Source: Corynebacterium riegelii
Lineage (GTDB): Bacteria > Actinomycetota > Actinomycetes > Mycobacteriales > Mycobacteriaceae
DNA length: 64,000 nt
Reading direction: 5' to 3'
NCBI RefSeq assembly: GCF_016728505.1
Contig: NZ_CP068159.1
Span: 1,984,001 to 2,048,000, forward strand
This document shows, in pieces, positions 31,566 through 40,979 of this stretch (its first letter is position 1; each line of letters opens with the position of its first letter). A program made the position numbers and the translations under genes. Below the pieces are notes generated by a model that made no database searches, was not told where the DNA came from, and saw only the letters and a program-made list of their open reading frames with translations.

Positions 31566-32948
31566 GTGCCCCGTTCGCTGCTGCAATCCGCCCACCCTCG
31601 CTGGTTGGGCACCATCGGCAGTGGGCTTGTTGCGGTTTCCAGTTGGTCCTCTGGCGCGTTGCCGGAGCCTCTGCTTTTCGACGCCACGTTGATCCCCACC
31701 TCCGCCATTACCCTTTTCGGCGTAGTCCTTCTCTGCCTGGCGTGGTTGATGCTGCTGGGCCAGAAAGGGCACTCTTACCGCAGCCTCATGGTGACGTATT
31801 TCTGGTGGGCCGCTCCCCTGCTTGTCGCAGCGCCACTGTTCTCCCGAGACGTCTACTCCTACCTTGCGCAAGGTGCTGCGGTTGCCCGCGGTCTAGACCC
31901 ATACGCTGCGGGCCCACTAGCTCTCCTTGGCACACATGACCCGTTAGCGAAGGCCGTAGACAGTTTGTGGGCAACAACACCAAGCCCCTATGGGCCGGTT
32001 GCTACCGGCATTTCCGGGGTGATAGCAACGCTCAGTCAGGAGCACATGATCGCGGGAATTGCCCTGCATCGCGCGGTGGCCTTCGGAGCAACCCTAGCTA
32101 TCGCGTGGTCGCTGAAATCCCCACACGCGCTGCTGTTGGGTGTGCTGAACCCCTTGGCGCTGATCCACTTTGTGGGCGGCGCACATAATGACGCGCTCAT
32201 GCTTGCATTTGTCCTTGTCGGCCTGAAAATCGCGCTGCGCAGCTCCTCACCTTCCAGTGCCCTTGGCGGCGCGGCACTCATCTCAGCTGGAGGATTAGTA
32301 AAGTCCGCGGGGCTGCCCGCTCTTGGCTTTGCCGGCATGGTTCTGGCTCGTCGGCTCAAACGCCGCGGCATTCCAGCGCCCATTCTCGTCGCTGCAGCTG
32401 TGGAAGCCTCAGTCCTTGCCGGTACTGCGTTTGGCACCTCCGCGATGACCGACACCGGCTTCGGCTGGATCACTGCCCAAACTGCATCGGCGCAGACAAA
32501 CAGCTGGTTGTCTATAACCTCACTTATCGGCCGCGCACTAGGACATCAGCATGCTGCACAAGCCATAGGCCTTGTGCTGGCAGGCGCGGTTATGGTTGTC
32601 GCGCTTTTCGCCACCTACCACGCACGGATCCACCCATTGGGCGGCCTTGGCTTGGCCAACCTCGGCATGGTTGCACTCTTTCCCGTTGTGCAGCCCTGGT
32701 ATCCGTTGTGGGCGATAGTGGTGTTGGCGGGATGGGGGTTGCACGTGGCGTCGAGAAGCAAAAAGCTCATCGCACCATCAGTGCTGTTTTGCTTTCTGGC
32801 ACTGCCGCGAGGCCAGGCGCTCGGAGCAATCGAAGTTGCCGCGATTTACCTGCTAGCCGCGACACTGTGCGTTATTGGAGTATTTCTGATGCGGCTAGTT
32901 AGGATAGCCAATCATGGCAGAAGCGCTCGTAGTCGATTCCGTAGTTAA
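31566..32948 (+). CDS. mptB: Alpha-(1->6)-mannopyranosyltransferase MptB-like (GT-C)
   Basis: 460 aa with about 12 hydrophobic segments, a GT-C polyprenyl-phosphate-mannose-dependent glycosyltransferase. The catalytic-loop motif FSRDVYSYLAQGAAVARGLDPYAAGP with its key Asp lies in the first outer loop. MptB starts the alpha-1,6-mannan chain of lipomannan/lipoarabinomannan in Corynebacterium; the gene next to sufR in C. glutamicum is cg1766 (mptB), so position supports the symbol. Its 3' end overlaps the next gene. Two copies of the dispersed motif are inside it (31673-31690 and 32742-32761); the second forces a rare AGA codon. Confidence 0.9.
   Translation: MPRSLLQSAHPRWLGTIGSGLVAVSSWSSGALPEPLLFDATLIPTSAITLFGVVLLCLAWLMLLGQKGHSYRSLMVTYFWWAAPLLVAAPLFSRDVYSYLAQGAAVARGLDPYAAGPLALLGTHDPLAKAVDSLWATTPSPYGPVATGISGVIATLSQEHMIAGIALHRAVAFGATLAIAWSLKSPHALLLGVLNPLALIHFVGGAHNDALMLAFVLVGLKIALRSSSPSSALGGAALISAGGLVKSAGLPALGFAGMVLARRLKRRGIPAPILVAAAVEASVLAGTAFGTSAMTDTGFGWITAQTASAQTNSWLSITSLIGRALGHQHAAQAIGLVLAGAVMVVALFATYHARIHPLGGLGLANLGMVALFPVVQPWYPLWAIVVLAGWGLHVASRSKKLIAPSVLFCFLALPRGQALGAIEVAAIYLLAATLCVIGVFLMRLVRIANHGRSARSRFRS
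31673..31690 (+). repeat. Dispersed motif copy (T variant)
   Basis: GCTTTTCGACGCCACGTT in mptB. Confidence 0.65.
32742..32761 (-). repeat. Dispersed motif copy (C variant)
   Basis: CACGTGGCGTCGAGAAGCAA near the end of mptB, with a rare AGA codon. Confidence 0.7.
32900..32905 (+). promoter_or_regulatory. -10 box inside the mptB end for the ABC genes
   Basis: TAGGAT ends 8 nt before the ATG at 32914. It would give a leaderless transcript of the ABC pair independent of mptB. Confidence 0.5.
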
Positions 32949-33837
32949 ACGGTTCGGTGAAAAAACCGCGGTAAATAACCTAAGTTTCACCGCCACACGC
33001 GGTGAAGTCCTCGCACTCTTAGGACCAAACGGGGCAGGCAAGTCCACCACCCTGGACATGTGCGAGGGTTTTTCAAAGCCAACATCCGGCACCATCAGCG
33101 TGCTGGGGCTTAACCCGGCGACCCAACCGCAGGCAGTGCGCGAGCGCATCGGCATCATGCTCCAAGGAGGCGGCTCGTACTCCGGAACAACGGTGCGCGA
33201 AATGCTCAACCTCGCAGCCTCCTACAACGTCAACCCACACGACCCGGACTGGCTGCTTGAACTTCTTGGCCTGCAGGGAGCGGCGAAGACCACCTACCGG
33301 CGGCTTTCTGGCGGGCAGCAGCAACGCCTCTCGCTCGCCCTTGCCATTATCGGCAGGCCGGAGCTGGTGTTTCTGGATGAGCCGACTGCAGGCATGGACG
33401 CACAATCCCGGATGGCGGTGTGGGACATTGTTGACGCGCTGCGTCGCGACGGCACCACGGTCATCCTCACCACCCACCTGATGGATGAGGCTGAAAGCCT
33501 TGCGGATTACGTAGTGATCGTGGACCGCGGCCAGGTCGTCGCCCAAGGCACCCCGGCCGAGCTGACCAACCACCAGGACTTCCCCGTCGTTTCCTTTGCC
33601 ACATCGGAGAACCTGGACTTGGCCGCATTGAACGCGTCGTTGCAAGGTTTTGATCTGCAAGCTGAGCAAAGCCGCCAAATGCACTACCGCATTCTGGGCG
33701 AGGCTCGCCCGGACGCCATTGCCGCCGTCGCTGCTGAAGCGGCAAACCAGAAGGTACTCATCCGCAACCTGCGGGTTGCCCACCGCACACTAGAAGACGT
33801 CTTCTTGGACATCACCGGACGAGAGCTGAGGAGCTAA
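32914..33837 (+). CDS. ABC exporter ATP-binding protein (DrrA-like)
   Basis: 307 aa. Walker A is GPNGAGKST, Q-loop MLQGGGSY, signature LSGGQQQRLSLALA, Walker B LVFLDEPTAGMD and switch His in TTHLMDEAE. A C-terminal extension of about 80 residues follows the ATPase core, as in daunorubicin-resistance type ATPases. It overlaps the end of mptB by 35 bp. The permease gene starts 2 nt after its stop. The ABC pair between mptB and ctaA is conserved in C. glutamicum; substrate unknown. Confidence 0.94.
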   Translation: MAEALVVDSVVKRFGEKTAVNNLSFTATRGEVLALLGPNGAGKSTTLDMCEGFSKPTSGTISVLGLNPATQPQAVRERIGIMLQGGGSYSGTTVREMLNLAASYNVNPHDPDWLLELLGLQGAAKTTYRRLSGGQQQRLSLALAIIGRPELVFLDEPTAGMDAQSRMAVWDIVDALRRDGTTVILTTHLMDEAESLADYVVIVDRGQVVAQGTPAELTNHQDFPVVSFATSENLDLAALNASLQGFDLQAEQSRQMHYRILGEARPDAIAAVAAEAANQKVLIRNLRVAHRTLEDVFLDITGRELRS

Positions 33838-33839
33838 CC

Positions 33840-34610
33840 ATGGCCCACCACACCACCTTGGAAGACGGCATCTTCACACCACAGCCACAGCGCGCCAGCT
33901 TTGGCAAGATGGCCGCAGCTCAGGGGCTCATCGAGTCCAAACTCATGCTGCGCCACGGCGAGCAACTGCTGCTCAACGTCATAGTGCCTGCCGGCCTGCT
34001 CATCGCCGCGGCAGTTGTGCCCATTTTTGGCGACACGGACTTTGACAAGCTCGTCCCCATGGTCTTTGCCGTCGCCGCAACCTCCGCCGGTTTTACAGGC
34101 CAAGCCATTTCGCTGGCATTTGACCGCAGATACGGGGCGTTGAAACGCGCCGGGGCTTCTGGTGTGCCGCCGTGGGTGATCATCGCTGGCAAGATCATCG
34201 GCGTGCTGTCCATGGTGGGGCTACAGCTGGTGATTTTGGGCACGATTGCCGCTTTCCTTGGTTGGCGCGTCGGCATCACTGGTGCGGTTTTGGGTCTTGC
34301 CACGCTGTTAGTCGGCGTTGCGGTATTTACCTCACTCGGCTTGCTCATGGGCGGCACACTGTCGTCCGAGATGGTACTTGCTCTGGCCAACCTGTTCTGG
34401 ATCGTGTTAATGGGCATTCTCGGCTGGGTGGCCTATTCCGGTGATCTTGCCCACGCGGGCTGGTGGAACGCCGTGCCCACGGTTGCGCTTGCCAGCGCGC
34501 TTACGCAGGCGTTGCAAGGTGGATTCAACACCCTGGCGTGGATCTCCCTTGCAGTGTGGGCGGCCATTGGTGTTACGGCTGCCGCGCGCTGGTTCCGTTT
34601 CGACGGCTAA
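33840..34610 (+). CDS. ABC exporter permease (ABC-2 type, DrrB-like)
   Basis: 256 aa with six hydrophobic segments arranged as in ABC-2 permeases. FDRRYGALKRAGASGVPPWVIIAGKIIG is the typical amphipathic coupling region. It partners with the ATPase immediately upstream (ATG 2 nt after its stop; AGGAGC serves as ribosome site). Exported compound unknown; a drug or a lipid is possible. The neighbouring heme A genes do not by themselves imply heme transport. Confidence 0.92.
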   Translation: MAHHTTLEDGIFTPQPQRASFGKMAAAQGLIESKLMLRHGEQLLLNVIVPAGLLIAAAVVPIFGDTDFDKLVPMVFAVAATSAGFTGQAISLAFDRRYGALKRAGASGVPPWVIIAGKIIGVLSMVGLQLVILGTIAAFLGWRVGITGAVLGLATLLVGVAVFTSLGLLMGGTLSSEMVLALANLFWIVLMGILGWVAYSGDLAHAGWWNAVPTVALASALTQALQGGFNTLAWISLAVWAAIGVTAAARWFRFDG

Positions 34611-34670
34611 GGTCCGATACACTTTCAACCAACGACGAAACTATCGTCCGAAAGTTTGAAAGGACTCCCT

Positions 34671-35624
34671 GTGACCGCGCCAGTCGCCGAACACAATAAC
34701 CGCTCCCCGCTGTTAACCGTATGGCAGAATCCCACGATTCGCTTTCAGCGCATGCTCGCGCTGATTCTGCTGATCTGCCAGGGCGGCATCACCGTCACAG
34801 GGTCTTTGGTGCGCGTCACTGGCTCCGGCCTGGGTTGTGACACGTGGCCACTGTGCCACGAAGGTTCATTGGTGCCTGTCCAAGGTGCCGCGCCGTGGAT
34901 CCACCAGGCTATTGAGTTTGGCAACCGCCTGCTTGCGTTTGTGGTGGCTGCCGCCGCGGTTGCGGTGGTTATTGCCGTGATCAACGCGAAGCGTTCAAAG
35001 ATGATCAAGGGCCTCGCATGGGCGTCCTTTATTGGTGTGGTTATTCAGGCTGTCATCGGCGGCATCTCCGTGCACTTGGATCTGAAGTGGTGGGCTGTTG
35101 CTATCCACTTCCTGCCGTCCATGGTGCTTGTGTGGATCGCCGCGATCTTGTACATGCGCATCGCTGAAACCGACTCTGCTACCCCGACACAGCGCTACCC
35201 CCAGCCGATCCAGTGGATGGCACTAGCAGCAGCTGTGGCGCTGTGCTTTGTCTTGGTTACCGGCACCATGGTCACAGGCTCTGGCCCGCACTCGGGCGAC
35301 TCCGGCGTGGGCATGGATGGCCGCCTGGAACTTGACACCGCGATGCTGGCGTACGTCCACGCCGCATGCATGTACATCTACCTGATCTTCACGCTGCTTG
35401 CTTTCTACCTGCTGCGGAAGAACAAGGGGCCGAAGGATGCGTACAACACGGCGATCGTACTCATCCTGCTGATTCTGGTGCAGTGGGCTATCGGCGTTAT
35501 CCAGTTCCAGTTGGGTGTTCCGCGCTGGACTATTCCTGCACACATTGCGATGAGTTCTGCAGTTGTGGCGTTTTCTGCGTTCCTTTACGCACATGGGCAG
35601 CGCCGTTTGCCTACCCTTGTGTGA
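34671..35624 (+). CDS. ctaA: Heme A synthase (CtaA/COX15)
   Basis: 317 aa from the GTG at 34671, which has AAAGGA 6 nt upstream; a TTG at 34656 lies before that site. Eight membrane helices. Conserved His residues lie in WIHQAIEFGNRLLAF, VAIHFLPS, YVHAACMYIY and IPAHIAMSS, as needed for heme b and heme o binding. The Cys pair is in GLGCDTWPLCHEG. It converts heme O to heme A for the aa3 cytochrome oxidase. qor follows after one base. Confidence 0.95.
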   Translation: MTAPVAEHNNRSPLLTVWQNPTIRFQRMLALILLICQGGITVTGSLVRVTGSGLGCDTWPLCHEGSLVPVQGAAPWIHQAIEFGNRLLAFVVAAAAVAVVIAVINAKRSKMIKGLAWASFIGVVIQAVIGGISVHLDLKWWAVAIHFLPSMVLVWIAAILYMRIAETDSATPTQRYPQPIQWMALAAAVALCFVLVTGTMVTGSGPHSGDSGVGMDGRLELDTAMLAYVHAACMYIYLIFTLLAFYLLRKNKGPKDAYNTAIVLILLILVQWAIGVIQFQLGVPRWTIPAHIAMSSAVVAFSAFLYAHGQRRLPTLV

Positions 35625-35625
35625 C

Positions 35626-36591
35626 ATGAAAGCCATTTTAGTTAGCCGTCACGGCGGCCCCGAGGTCCTTGAGTACACCGATGTTGAAGCACCGACTCCG
35701 TCGAAGAGCCAGTTGCTTATCGACGTCACGTATGCCGGCATCAACTACATCGACACCTACTTCCGCTCCGGCACTTACCCGCAAGAGGTGCCGTACATCC
35801 CTGGTTCTGAGGGCTGTGGGCGTGTGGTGCACGACCCTTTGGGTGAGATCGCCGAGGGCACGTTGGTGGCGTGGAACCGTGGGCCAGGCTCCTACGCTGA
35901 ACAGGTAGTGGTTGACCGTGGCCGTGTGGTCGCGGTACCCGAGGGTGTGAGCGAGCCAGTTGCTGCGTCGATGCTGCTGCAAGGAATGACGTCGCACTAC
36001 TTGGTGGAATCTGTCTACCCGGTCACCGACGAGACGTCGTTGGTCGTCACCGCCGGTGCCGGCGGCGTGGGGCTTATGCTCACCCAGATGGCGGCGGCTA
36101 AGGGTGCACGGGTGTTTTCCGTAGTCTCCTCCGCGGAGAAAGAAGCGTTGGCTGCTGAGGCCGGCGCAACTCAGGTTTTCCGCTACGGCGATGATCTAGC
36201 AGCGCAGATCAAGGAAGCCAACGGTGGCGAAGGTGTGGACGTTGTCTTTGACGGTGTTGGCGCTGACACGTTTGATTTCGCGTTGGAGGTCTGCCGTCCG
36301 CGCGGCATGGTTGCATCCTTCGGCTCAGCCTCTGGCGATGTGCCGCCGTTTTCCATCCAGCAGCTCAATCGCGCAGGTTCGCTGTTTCTTACTCGTCCGA
36401 AGTTGGACGACTACACCGCTACCGATGATGAGTTCCGGATGCGCGCCCAAGCCGTGGCCCGCGCGGTGGAAGAGGGAACGCTGAGCATCCGTATTCACCC
36501 GCCATACCCATTGCCGGAAGCCCGCAAGGCACACGAAGACCTTCAGGCACGAAAGACCACTGGTTCAGTGGTACTAGAAGTCCAGCGCTAG
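35626..36591 (+). CDS. qor: Quinone oxidoreductase (zinc-free MDR family)
   Basis: 321 aa from the ATG at 35626, one base after the ctaA stop. The medium-chain reductase fold has an N-terminal GroES-like domain ([37 protein letters not shown]) and a Rossmann domain with [15 protein letters not shown]. Zinc ligands are absent, as in QOR/zeta-crystallin-type enzymes that reduce quinones with NADPH. It shares the bases CTAG with the convergent ctaB: the two stop codons overlap completely. A full-length copy of the dispersed motif (35713-35731) encodes LLIDVT. Confidence 0.94.
   Translation: MKAILVSRHGGPEVLEYTDVEAPTPSKSQLLIDVTYAGINYIDTYFRSGTYPQEVPYIPGSEGCGRVVHDPLGEIAEGTLVAWNRGPGSYAEQVVVDRGRVVAVPEGVSEPVAASMLLQGMTSHYLVESVYPVTDETSLVVTAGAGGVGLMLTQMAAAKGARVFSVVSSAEKEALAAEAGATQVFRYGDDLAAQIKEANGGEGVDVVFDGVGADTFDFALEVCRPRGMVASFGSASGDVPPFSIQQLNRAGSLFLTRPKLDDYTATDDEFRMRAQAVARAVEEGTLSIRIHPPYPLPEARKAHEDLQARKTTGSVVLEVQR
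35713..35731 (+). repeat. Dispersed motif copy (full length)
   Basis: TTGCTTATCGACGTCACGT in qor. Confidence 0.8.
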
Positions 36592-37490
36592 AGCAGCGTT
36601 GGGAGCCCAAGCACTGCGTCAATGGACAGCGCCAAGAACAAGGCTGCCAGGTAGTTGTTGGACAGGATGAACAGCTTCATCGGCTTGACCTCGGCGCCGT
36701 TCTTGACGTCCGTGTGCAGCTTGGTTGCCACAATCAAGAACGCGGCACCTGAAACAATAGCGGTTGCAAGGTAGATCCAGGACGCTGCCGGCACGAGCGC
36801 AAACGACGTGATCACGGTCAGCCAAGAGTACAGGACAATCTGGCGCGTGGTCTGCTCGGCAGAAGCCACCACCGGCAGCATGGGCACGTTTGCACGCTCG
36901 TAGTCGTCCTTGTACTTCATGGCTAGCGCCCAAGTGTGCGGTGGCTGCCAGAAGAAGATGATCATGAACAAAACGAACGGCTGCCACCACTGATCCGGGG
37001 TGCCGTCATTCACGTTGTCACGGATAACAGCCCAACCAACCATCACCGGCATACTGCCGGCCACACTGCCCCAGATCACGTTCTGCCACGTCGTGCGCTT
37101 CAGCCACTTCGTGTAAATGAAGATGTAGAAGAAGTTGGTGAAGATGATAAACGCCGACGCCAACCAGGAGTTGCACAAGAACCCAAGCCATAGCACTGAG
37201 GCAATGAGCAGGCTCCAGGCGAAAATGCGTGCCTTTTCCTTAGTAATGCGTGCACGGACCAAAGGTCGTGCACGAGTACGTCCCATCAGCTGGTCAATGT
37301 CATAGTCCGCAACCATGTTGAAGGCGCTGGCTGCTGCAGCGCCCATCCAGCCACCAAACAGTGTTCCCAAAATGAGCCACAGGTGTACCTCGCCGCGGTC
37401 TGCCTGCAGCAGCGCAGGAATCGCGGCGACCAGGAGTAGCTCGATGACCCTCGGCTTCGTCAATGCGAAATACGCCTTGATGGTCTCCAA
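36588..37490 (-). CDS. ctaB: Protoheme IX farnesyltransferase (heme O synthase)
   Basis: 300 aa from the TTG at 37490, chosen because AGAAGGAG lies 5 nt upstream; in-frame starts further upstream (to 37577) give a poorly conserved extension. Nine hydrophobic segments. The prenyl-diphosphate-binding motifs are [20 protein letters not shown] and the later [14 protein letters not shown]. It makes heme O from heme b, the substrate of CtaA, and sits close by as in C. glutamicum, divergent from tkt. Confidence 0.95.
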   Translation of the reverse strand: METIKAYFALTKPRVIELLLVAAIPALLQADRGEVHLWLILGTLFGGWMGAAAASAFNMVADYDIDQLMGRTRARPLVRARITKEKARIFAWSLLIASVLWLGFLCNSWLASAFIIFTNFFYIFIYTKWLKRTTWQNVIWGSVAGSMPVMVGWAVIRDNVNDGTPDQWWQPFVLFMIIFFWQPPHTWALAMKYKDDYERANVPMLPVVASAEQTTRQIVLYSWLTVITSFALVPAASWIYLATAIVSGAAFLIVATKLHTDVKNGAEVKPMKLFILSNNYLAALFLALSIDAVLGLPTLL

Positions 37491-37570
37491 CTGTGCTCCT
37501 TCTAAACTCTCTGAACTATGCCCGAACTTTGACCCCGGCATCATTCCTTTGGTTGATACTAGTCCCCAAA

Positions 37571-37613
37571 GGTGCAATGCGGGGAATCGAGCGCTCCGCC
37601 CCGCGCTTGCACC
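37571..37613. promoter_or_regulatory. Large imperfect dyad in the ctaB-tkt divergent promoter region
   Basis: GGTGCAATGCGGGG (37571-37584) is mirrored by CCCCGCGCTTGCACC (37599-37613). The dyad lies just upstream of the proposed tkt -10 box, so it is unlikely to be transcribed from either gene and may be an operator. Confidence 0.5.
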
Positions 37614-37620
37614 CCCGCGG

Positions 37621-37626
37621 TAGGAT
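37621..37626 (+). promoter_or_regulatory. -10 box of the tkt operon
   Basis: TAGGAT lies about 48 nt before the GTG of tkt, giving a leader of about 40 nt. No good -35 hexamer is visible. Confidence 0.5.
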
Positions 37627-37673
37627 TCTTTAAGACCAACTCTGCTCTGACTACAACAAGCGAGGACTTTTCA

Positions 37674-39863
37674 GTGACTCAGCAAACGCTGCCCCCAGAA
37701 CTTCAGGCTATGACCGTTCGTAATTACCCAGAAGATTGGACGGAGACTGACACGCGGGCAGTGGACACAGCCCGCGTTTTGGCGGCTGACGCCGTGGAAA
37801 ACTGTGGCTCTGGCCACCCGGGTACCGCAATGTCACTCGCTCCCCTGGCGTATACGTTGTTCCAGCGCGTTATGAATGTAGATCCGTCTGACAAGGATTG
37901 GGTGGGCCGTGACCGTTTCGTCCTGTCCAACGGGCACTCCTCACTGACGCAGTACGTGCAGCTCTACCTTGGTGGCTTTGGTCTTGAGATGGAAGACCTC
38001 AAGGCGCTGCGTACGTGGGGCTCCAAGACCCCGGGCCACCCGGAGTACAACCACACCGACCACGTTGAGATCACCACTGGTCCACTGGGTCAGGGCCTGG
38101 CCTCTGCAGTGGGTATGGCCATGGCTGCTCGTCGTGAGCGCGGGCTCTTCGACCCGGAAGCTCCGGCCGGTGAGTCCCCGTTTGACCACTTCATTTACGT
38201 CGTGGCTGGTGATGGCTGCTTGCAGGAGGGTGTTACTGCTGAGGCCTCCTCCCTGGCTGGTACGCAGCGCTTGGGCAACCTGATCCTGTTCTGGGACGAC
38301 AACCGCATCTCTATTGAGGACGACACACAGATCGCGTTCACCGAGGACGTGATGAAGCGCTACGAGGCCTACGGCTGGCAGACGCTGACCGTGGAGTCTG
38401 GCGAGGACGTTGCTGCTATCGAGGCAGCTGTTGCTGAGGCGAAGGCTGAGACCGCAAAACCGACGATCATTCGTGTCAAGACGGTGATTGGTTTCCCGGC
38501 ACCGACCCTGATGAACACTGGTGCTATCCACGGCGCGGCTCTTGGTGCTGAGGAGATCGTGCGCGTTAAGGAAGCACTGGGCTTTGATCCGCAGGTGCAC
38601 TTCCCGGAAGAGGAGGAAGTGATCACCCACACCCGCAAGTTGCGTGAGCGCGCTGCGGCAAAGCGTGCAGCGTGGAACGAGAAGTTTGATGCGTGGGCGA
38701 AGGCCAACCCAGAGGCTAAGGCACTGTTCGACCGCCTTTTTGCACGCGAGCTGCCGGAGGGCTGGGGCGAGGGCGAGTTCGCTTTCCCAACCTATGAGCC
38801 GGATGCGAAGGGCGTGGCCACGCGCAAGGCCTCCGAGGCTGCTATCCAGGTGGCGGCGAAGGCACTGCCGGAACTGTGGGGCGGCTCCGCTGACCTTGCT
38901 GGTTCCAACAACACGCTGATCAAGGGTGCGCCATCGTTTGGCCCGGAGGCGATCTCTACCGAGATGTTCACTGCGGAGCCCTACGGACGCAACCTGCACT
39001 TCGGTATCCGTGAGCACGCAATGGGTGCGGTGCTCAACGGCATCGCGCTGCACGGCCCGACTCGCGCGTACGGCGGAACGTTCCTGATTTTCTCGGAGTA
39101 TCTCTACCCCGCTATCCGTGTTGCTGCCCTGTCCGGCATTGACGGCTACTACGTGTTTACGCATGATTCCATTGGCTTGGGTGAGGACGGCCCGACGCAC
39201 CAGCCGGTCGAGGTCTTGACCGCGCTGCGCGCCATCCCGGATCTTGCGGTGGTCCGCCCTGCGGATGCTAATGAGACCTCTGCCGCGTGGAAGGCCGTGC
39301 TTGAGGCGAAGGAGCAGCCGAAGGCGCTTGCCCTGTCGCGTCAGAACTTGCCGGTTTTGGAAGGCACCCGCGAGAAGGCTTTCGACGGTGTTGCCCGCGG
39401 CGCATACGTTCTGGTTGAGGCTTCCAACGAAACCCCGGATCTGATCATCATGGCTACCGGCTCTGAGGTGCAGTACGCAGTGGAGGCCGCAAAGGTCTTT
39501 GAGGCTGAAGGCACCGCTACCCGCGTTGTGTCTGTGCCGTGCATGGACTGGTTCATGGAGCAGGATGACGCCTACATTGATCAGATCCTGCCGCCGGAGG
39601 TCAAGGCTCGCGTCTCCGTCGAGGCTGGCCTGTCCATGCCGTGGTTCCGCTTCCTGGGCGAGTACGGTCGGGCTGTGTCCCTGGAGCACTTCGGCGCGTC
39701 TGCACCTGGTGCGGAGCTGTTCGAGCGTTTCGGTTTCACCACCGACAACGTTGTCCGTGTTGCTCGCGAGACCTTGGACTGCGTTGCTCAAGGCCGTTCG
39801 GTGTCTACCTCGCAGCGCGTCGGTGACACCGAGGCTGAGCCGACTCGCGGCGACGGCAAGTAA
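37674..39863 (+). CDS. tkt: Transketolase
   Basis: 729 aa from the GTG at 37674 (GCGAGGAC upstream). Moves two-carbon units between sugar phosphates with thiamine diphosphate. Visible blocks are NCGSGHPGTAMSLAPLAYTL, ITTGPLGQGLASAVGMA, the ThDP motif GDGCLQEGV to DDNRISI, and the catalytic region GIREHAMGAVLNGIALHGP with HDSIGLGEDGPTHQP. A C-terminal tail of about 25 residues (GRSVSTSQRVGDTEAEPTRG) extends beyond the usual end. First gene of the tkt-tal-zwf-opcA-pgl operon typical of Corynebacterium. Confidence 0.97.
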   Translation: MTQQTLPPELQAMTVRNYPEDWTETDTRAVDTARVLAADAVENCGSGHPGTAMSLAPLAYTLFQRVMNVDPSDKDWVGRDRFVLSNGHSSLTQYVQLYLGGFGLEMEDLKALRTWGSKTPGHPEYNHTDHVEITTGPLGQGLASAVGMAMAARRERGLFDPEAPAGESPFDHFIYVVAGDGCLQEGVTAEASSLAGTQRLGNLILFWDDNRISIEDDTQIAFTEDVMKRYEAYGWQTLTVESGEDVAAIEAAVAEAKAETAKPTIIRVKTVIGFPAPTLMNTGAIHGAALGAEEIVRVKEALGFDPQVHFPEEEEVITHTRKLRERAAAKRAAWNEKFDAWAKANPEAKALFDRLFARELPEGWGEGEFAFPTYEPDAKGVATRKASEAAIQVAAKALPELWGGSADLAGSNNTLIKGAPSFGPEAISTEMFTAEPYGRNLHFGIREHAMGAVLNGIALHGPTRAYGGTFLIFSEYLYPAIRVAALSGIDGYYVFTHDSIGLGEDGPTHQPVEVLTALRAIPDLAVVRPADANETSAAWKAVLEAKEQPKALALSRQNLPVLEGTREKAFDGVARGAYVLVEASNETPDLIIMATGSEVQYAVEAAKVFEAEGTATRVVSVPCMDWFMEQDDAYIDQILPPEVKARVSVEAGLSMPWFRFLGEYGRAVSLEHFGASAPGAELFERFGFTTDNVVRVARETLDCVAQGRSVSTSQRVGDTEAEPTRGDGK

Positions 39864-39893
39864 TCCACCCTGCAACCTGCAGAAAGGAATAGC

Positions 39894-40979
39894 ATGACTG
39901 CCATTGATGATCTGGCCAAGCTTGGCACTTCCACCTGGCTTGATGACCTCTCGCGGGAGCGCATCACGTCTGGGAACTTGGAGGAAATCAAGGCCTCTAA
40001 ATCCATCGTGGGCGTGACCACTAACCCGGCAATTTTTGCCAATGCCATGTCCACGGGCAATGCCTACGATGCACAACTTGATGAGCTGCGTGGGGCTGGT
40101 GCGCTTGCAGACGCTGCCGTGTACGCCATGAGCATCAAGGACGTCCAAGACGCCTGTGATCTGTTCCTGCCCACCTATGAGGCAACAAGCGGCGAGGACG
40201 GCCGAGTATCTATCGAGGTAGATCCCCGCTTTGCCGCAGATGAGGCGAAGACTGTCGCTCAGGCGGCTGAGCTGTGGAAGCAGGTTGATCGCCCGAACGT
40301 CATGATCAAGATTCCGGCAACCGATGAGTCGCTGCCTGCAATCACCGCCTCGCTCGCGGCTGGCATCTCAGTCAATGTCACGCTGATTTTCTCTGTGGAG
40401 CGCTACCGCGAGGTTATTGCCGCATATAAGGCTGGTATCCGCCAGGCAGCGGACAATGGCCATGACGTCTCTTCCATTTACTCGGTTGCATCCTTCTTCG
40501 TCTCCCGCATGGACACGGAGGTAGACAACCGCCTTGACGCTATCGGTTCGCAGGAGGCGCTCGCGCTTCGCGGAAAGGCGGGCGTGGCAAATGCTCGCCT
40601 GGCTTACCAGGTCTTCCTCGATGAGTTTGCGGATATGTCTGCGCTGCCGGCGGGTGCGAACAAGCAGCGTCCGCTTTGGGCGTCCACCGGTGTGAAGAAC
40701 CCGGAGTACCCGGCAGATATGTACGTGGTTGAGCTTGCTGGGCCGGACACGGTGAACACGATGCCTGAGGCGACTATCGACGCTGTGTTGGATGCCAACA
40801 ACGTCCACGGCGACACCCTCACCGGCACTGCCCCGGCAGCGCAGCAGGTGTTTGACCAGCTCGAAGCGGTTGGTATTGACCTGGCTGACGTGGTGAGCGT
40901 GCTGGAGCGCGAAGGCGTAGAGAAATTCGTTGACGCCTGGCAGGAGCTGTTGGATTCTATGGAGGCAACTCTCAAGTGA
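39894..40979 (+). CDS. tal: Transaldolase
   Basis: 361 aa. Transfers a three-carbon unit via a Schiff base on Lys in [13 protein letters not shown]. The N-terminal [12 protein letters not shown] and the later [15 protein letters not shown] are family blocks; the length is that of the long actinobacterial subfamily. The ATG has AGAAAGGAATAGC upstream. The end overlaps zwf by 4 nt (GTGA), coupling the two. Confidence 0.97.
   Translation: MTAIDDLAKLGTSTWLDDLSRERITSGNLEEIKASKSIVGVTTNPAIFANAMSTGNAYDAQLDELRGAGALADAAVYAMSIKDVQDACDLFLPTYEATSGEDGRVSIEVDPRFAADEAKTVAQAAELWKQVDRPNVMIKIPATDESLPAITASLAAGISVNVTLIFSVERYREVIAAYKAGIRQAADNGHDVSSIYSVASFFVSRMDTEVDNRLDAIGSQEALALRGKAGVANARLAYQVFLDEFADMSALPAGANKQRPLWASTGVKNPEYPADMYVVELAGPDTVNTMPEATIDAVLDANNVHGDTLTGTAPAAQQVFDQLEAVGIDLADVVSVLEREGVEKFVDAWQELLDSMEATLK

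Noticed and set aside
37941..40148. A 735-codon open frame antisense to tkt/tal
   Set aside because: Same cause: a shadow of highly biased coding sequence, crossing two real genes.
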